This document shows, in pieces, positions 63,653 through 64,000 of a stretch of 64,000 bases of DNA. The translations under genes were made by a program, and so were the position numbers. Under the pieces are notes generated by a model. The model had not been told where the DNA came from and ran no database searches. It worked only from the letters and a program-made list of their open reading frames with translations. The DNA comes from Saprospirales bacterium. GTDB lineage: Bacteria > Bacteroidota > Bacteroidia > Chitinophagales > Saprospiraceae. The stretch spans positions 1 through 64,000 of the forward strand of contig JADJBL010000008.1 in NCBI GenBank assembly GCA_016703765.1, read 5' to 3'. The first letter of the stretch is position 1. Every line of letters starts with the position of its first letter.

Positions 63653-64000
63653 TTAAAGCTTATAGGAAATGTCGAAATCCTGAAGCACCACATCCAGAAT
63701 AGGGTCCTTCCCCACCTCGTAGCCTTCCTTCAGATTGAACCCGTAAAAACGACTGAAGGTACCCCAATAGGAAGCCGTCATGCCCCCGCGAAGGCTCTTG
63801 ATGAGTTCGTAAATATTGGTATCCAGCTCGCGTTCCACCATCCTGACCAGGATATAACCCTGGGTGCGGGTCAGATTTCTCAAGGGCTTTTCAAACTCGG
63901 TTTCCAGCTCCCGCTGCAATTTTCGGATATAGCGTTTGCGCTCCCGTTCTTTCATCTCTGTGGTGGCGCGCTCGGTCTCCCGGAAAATGCGGATGGCCTC
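63653..64000 (-). CDS. DUF4294 domain-containing protein, 5' end outside the window
   Basis: Partial: the frame stays open to the window edge at 64000. The visible C-terminal part of about 115 aa includes RYIRKLQRELETEFEKPLRNLTRTQGYILVRMVERELDTNIYELIKSLRGGMTASYWGTFSRFYGFNLKEGYE, the DUF4294 signature found in Bacteroidota. Function unknown. The DinB gene follows immediately (1-2 nt gap), so the two are probably co-transcribed. Confidence 0.78.
   Translation of the reverse strand, partial: EAIRIFRETERATTEMKERERKRYIRKLQRELETEFEKPLRNLTRTQGYILVRMVERELDTNIYELIKSLRGGMTASYWGTFSRFYGFNLKEGYEVGKDPILDVVLQDFDISYKL

Overview
The window is one contiguous piece of a Bacteroidota chromosome, most likely from the Saprospiraceae/Lewinella lineage or a close relative (inference). 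The evidence is several promoters of the Bacteroidota type (TAnnTTTG at -7) instead of TTGACA/TATAAT, near absence of Shine-Dalgarno sequences, lipoproteins with LxxC-type lipoboxes, DUF3078, DUF4294, CRTAC1-type FG-GAP and tricorn-like S41 proteins, and the mutL - rhomboid - rhomboid - nuclease gene order. No rRNA, tRNA, CRISPR array, transposase, integrase or prophage was recognised. About 58 protein genes are supported.

Layout. 0-5.8 kb: tricorn-like S41 peptidase, methyltransferase, GNAT and a membrane-anchored glycosyltransferase. 5.9-13 kb: an orphan MoxR ATPase facing a tightly packed operon mnmG - flippase - Wzz-like - O-antigen ligase. 13-22 kb: M15 peptidase, FMN-binding protein, thioredoxin-fold protein, then a minus-strand run ECF sigma factor - 79-aa protein - MscS-like channel - DUF3078 - polA - lpxD-like. 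22-29.9 kb: TPR protein, LysE exporter, glycosyltransferase, AstE/AspA hydrolase, cutC, OmpA lipoprotein and small unknown secreted proteins. 29.9-36.4 kb: a large CRTAC1-like lipoprotein followed by an FQLK/VQR-type protein, then DUF1569, cupin and a divergent Crp/Fnr regulator. 36.4-49.9 kb: ileS, ROK kinase, icmF, and an S9 + tricorn-like S41 peptidase operon. 50-54 kb: an overlapping GNAT - methyltransferase - GNAT - unknown operon, an SDR epimerase and a VOC protein. 54.2-55.2 kb: an AT-rich GNAT-like/HTH gene pair resembling a toxin-antitoxin module. 55.2-61.7 kb: cysS and the mutL operon. 61.8-64 kb: MtfA-like peptidase, GNAT, DinB and a partial DUF4294 gene.

Two things run through the whole window. 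First, at least 13 single-base frameshifts, mostly in short homopolymers, break otherwise intact genes, including normally essential single-copy ones (ileS, cysS) and mutL four times. This points to residual indel error in the assembly rather than gene decay. Second, many intergenic gaps hold hairpins built from tandem 7-nt or 8-nt units. Their sequences differ from site to site but the architecture is the same, and they sit at gene ends and in the 5' leaders of moxR and ileS. This is the most unusual structural signal in the window.
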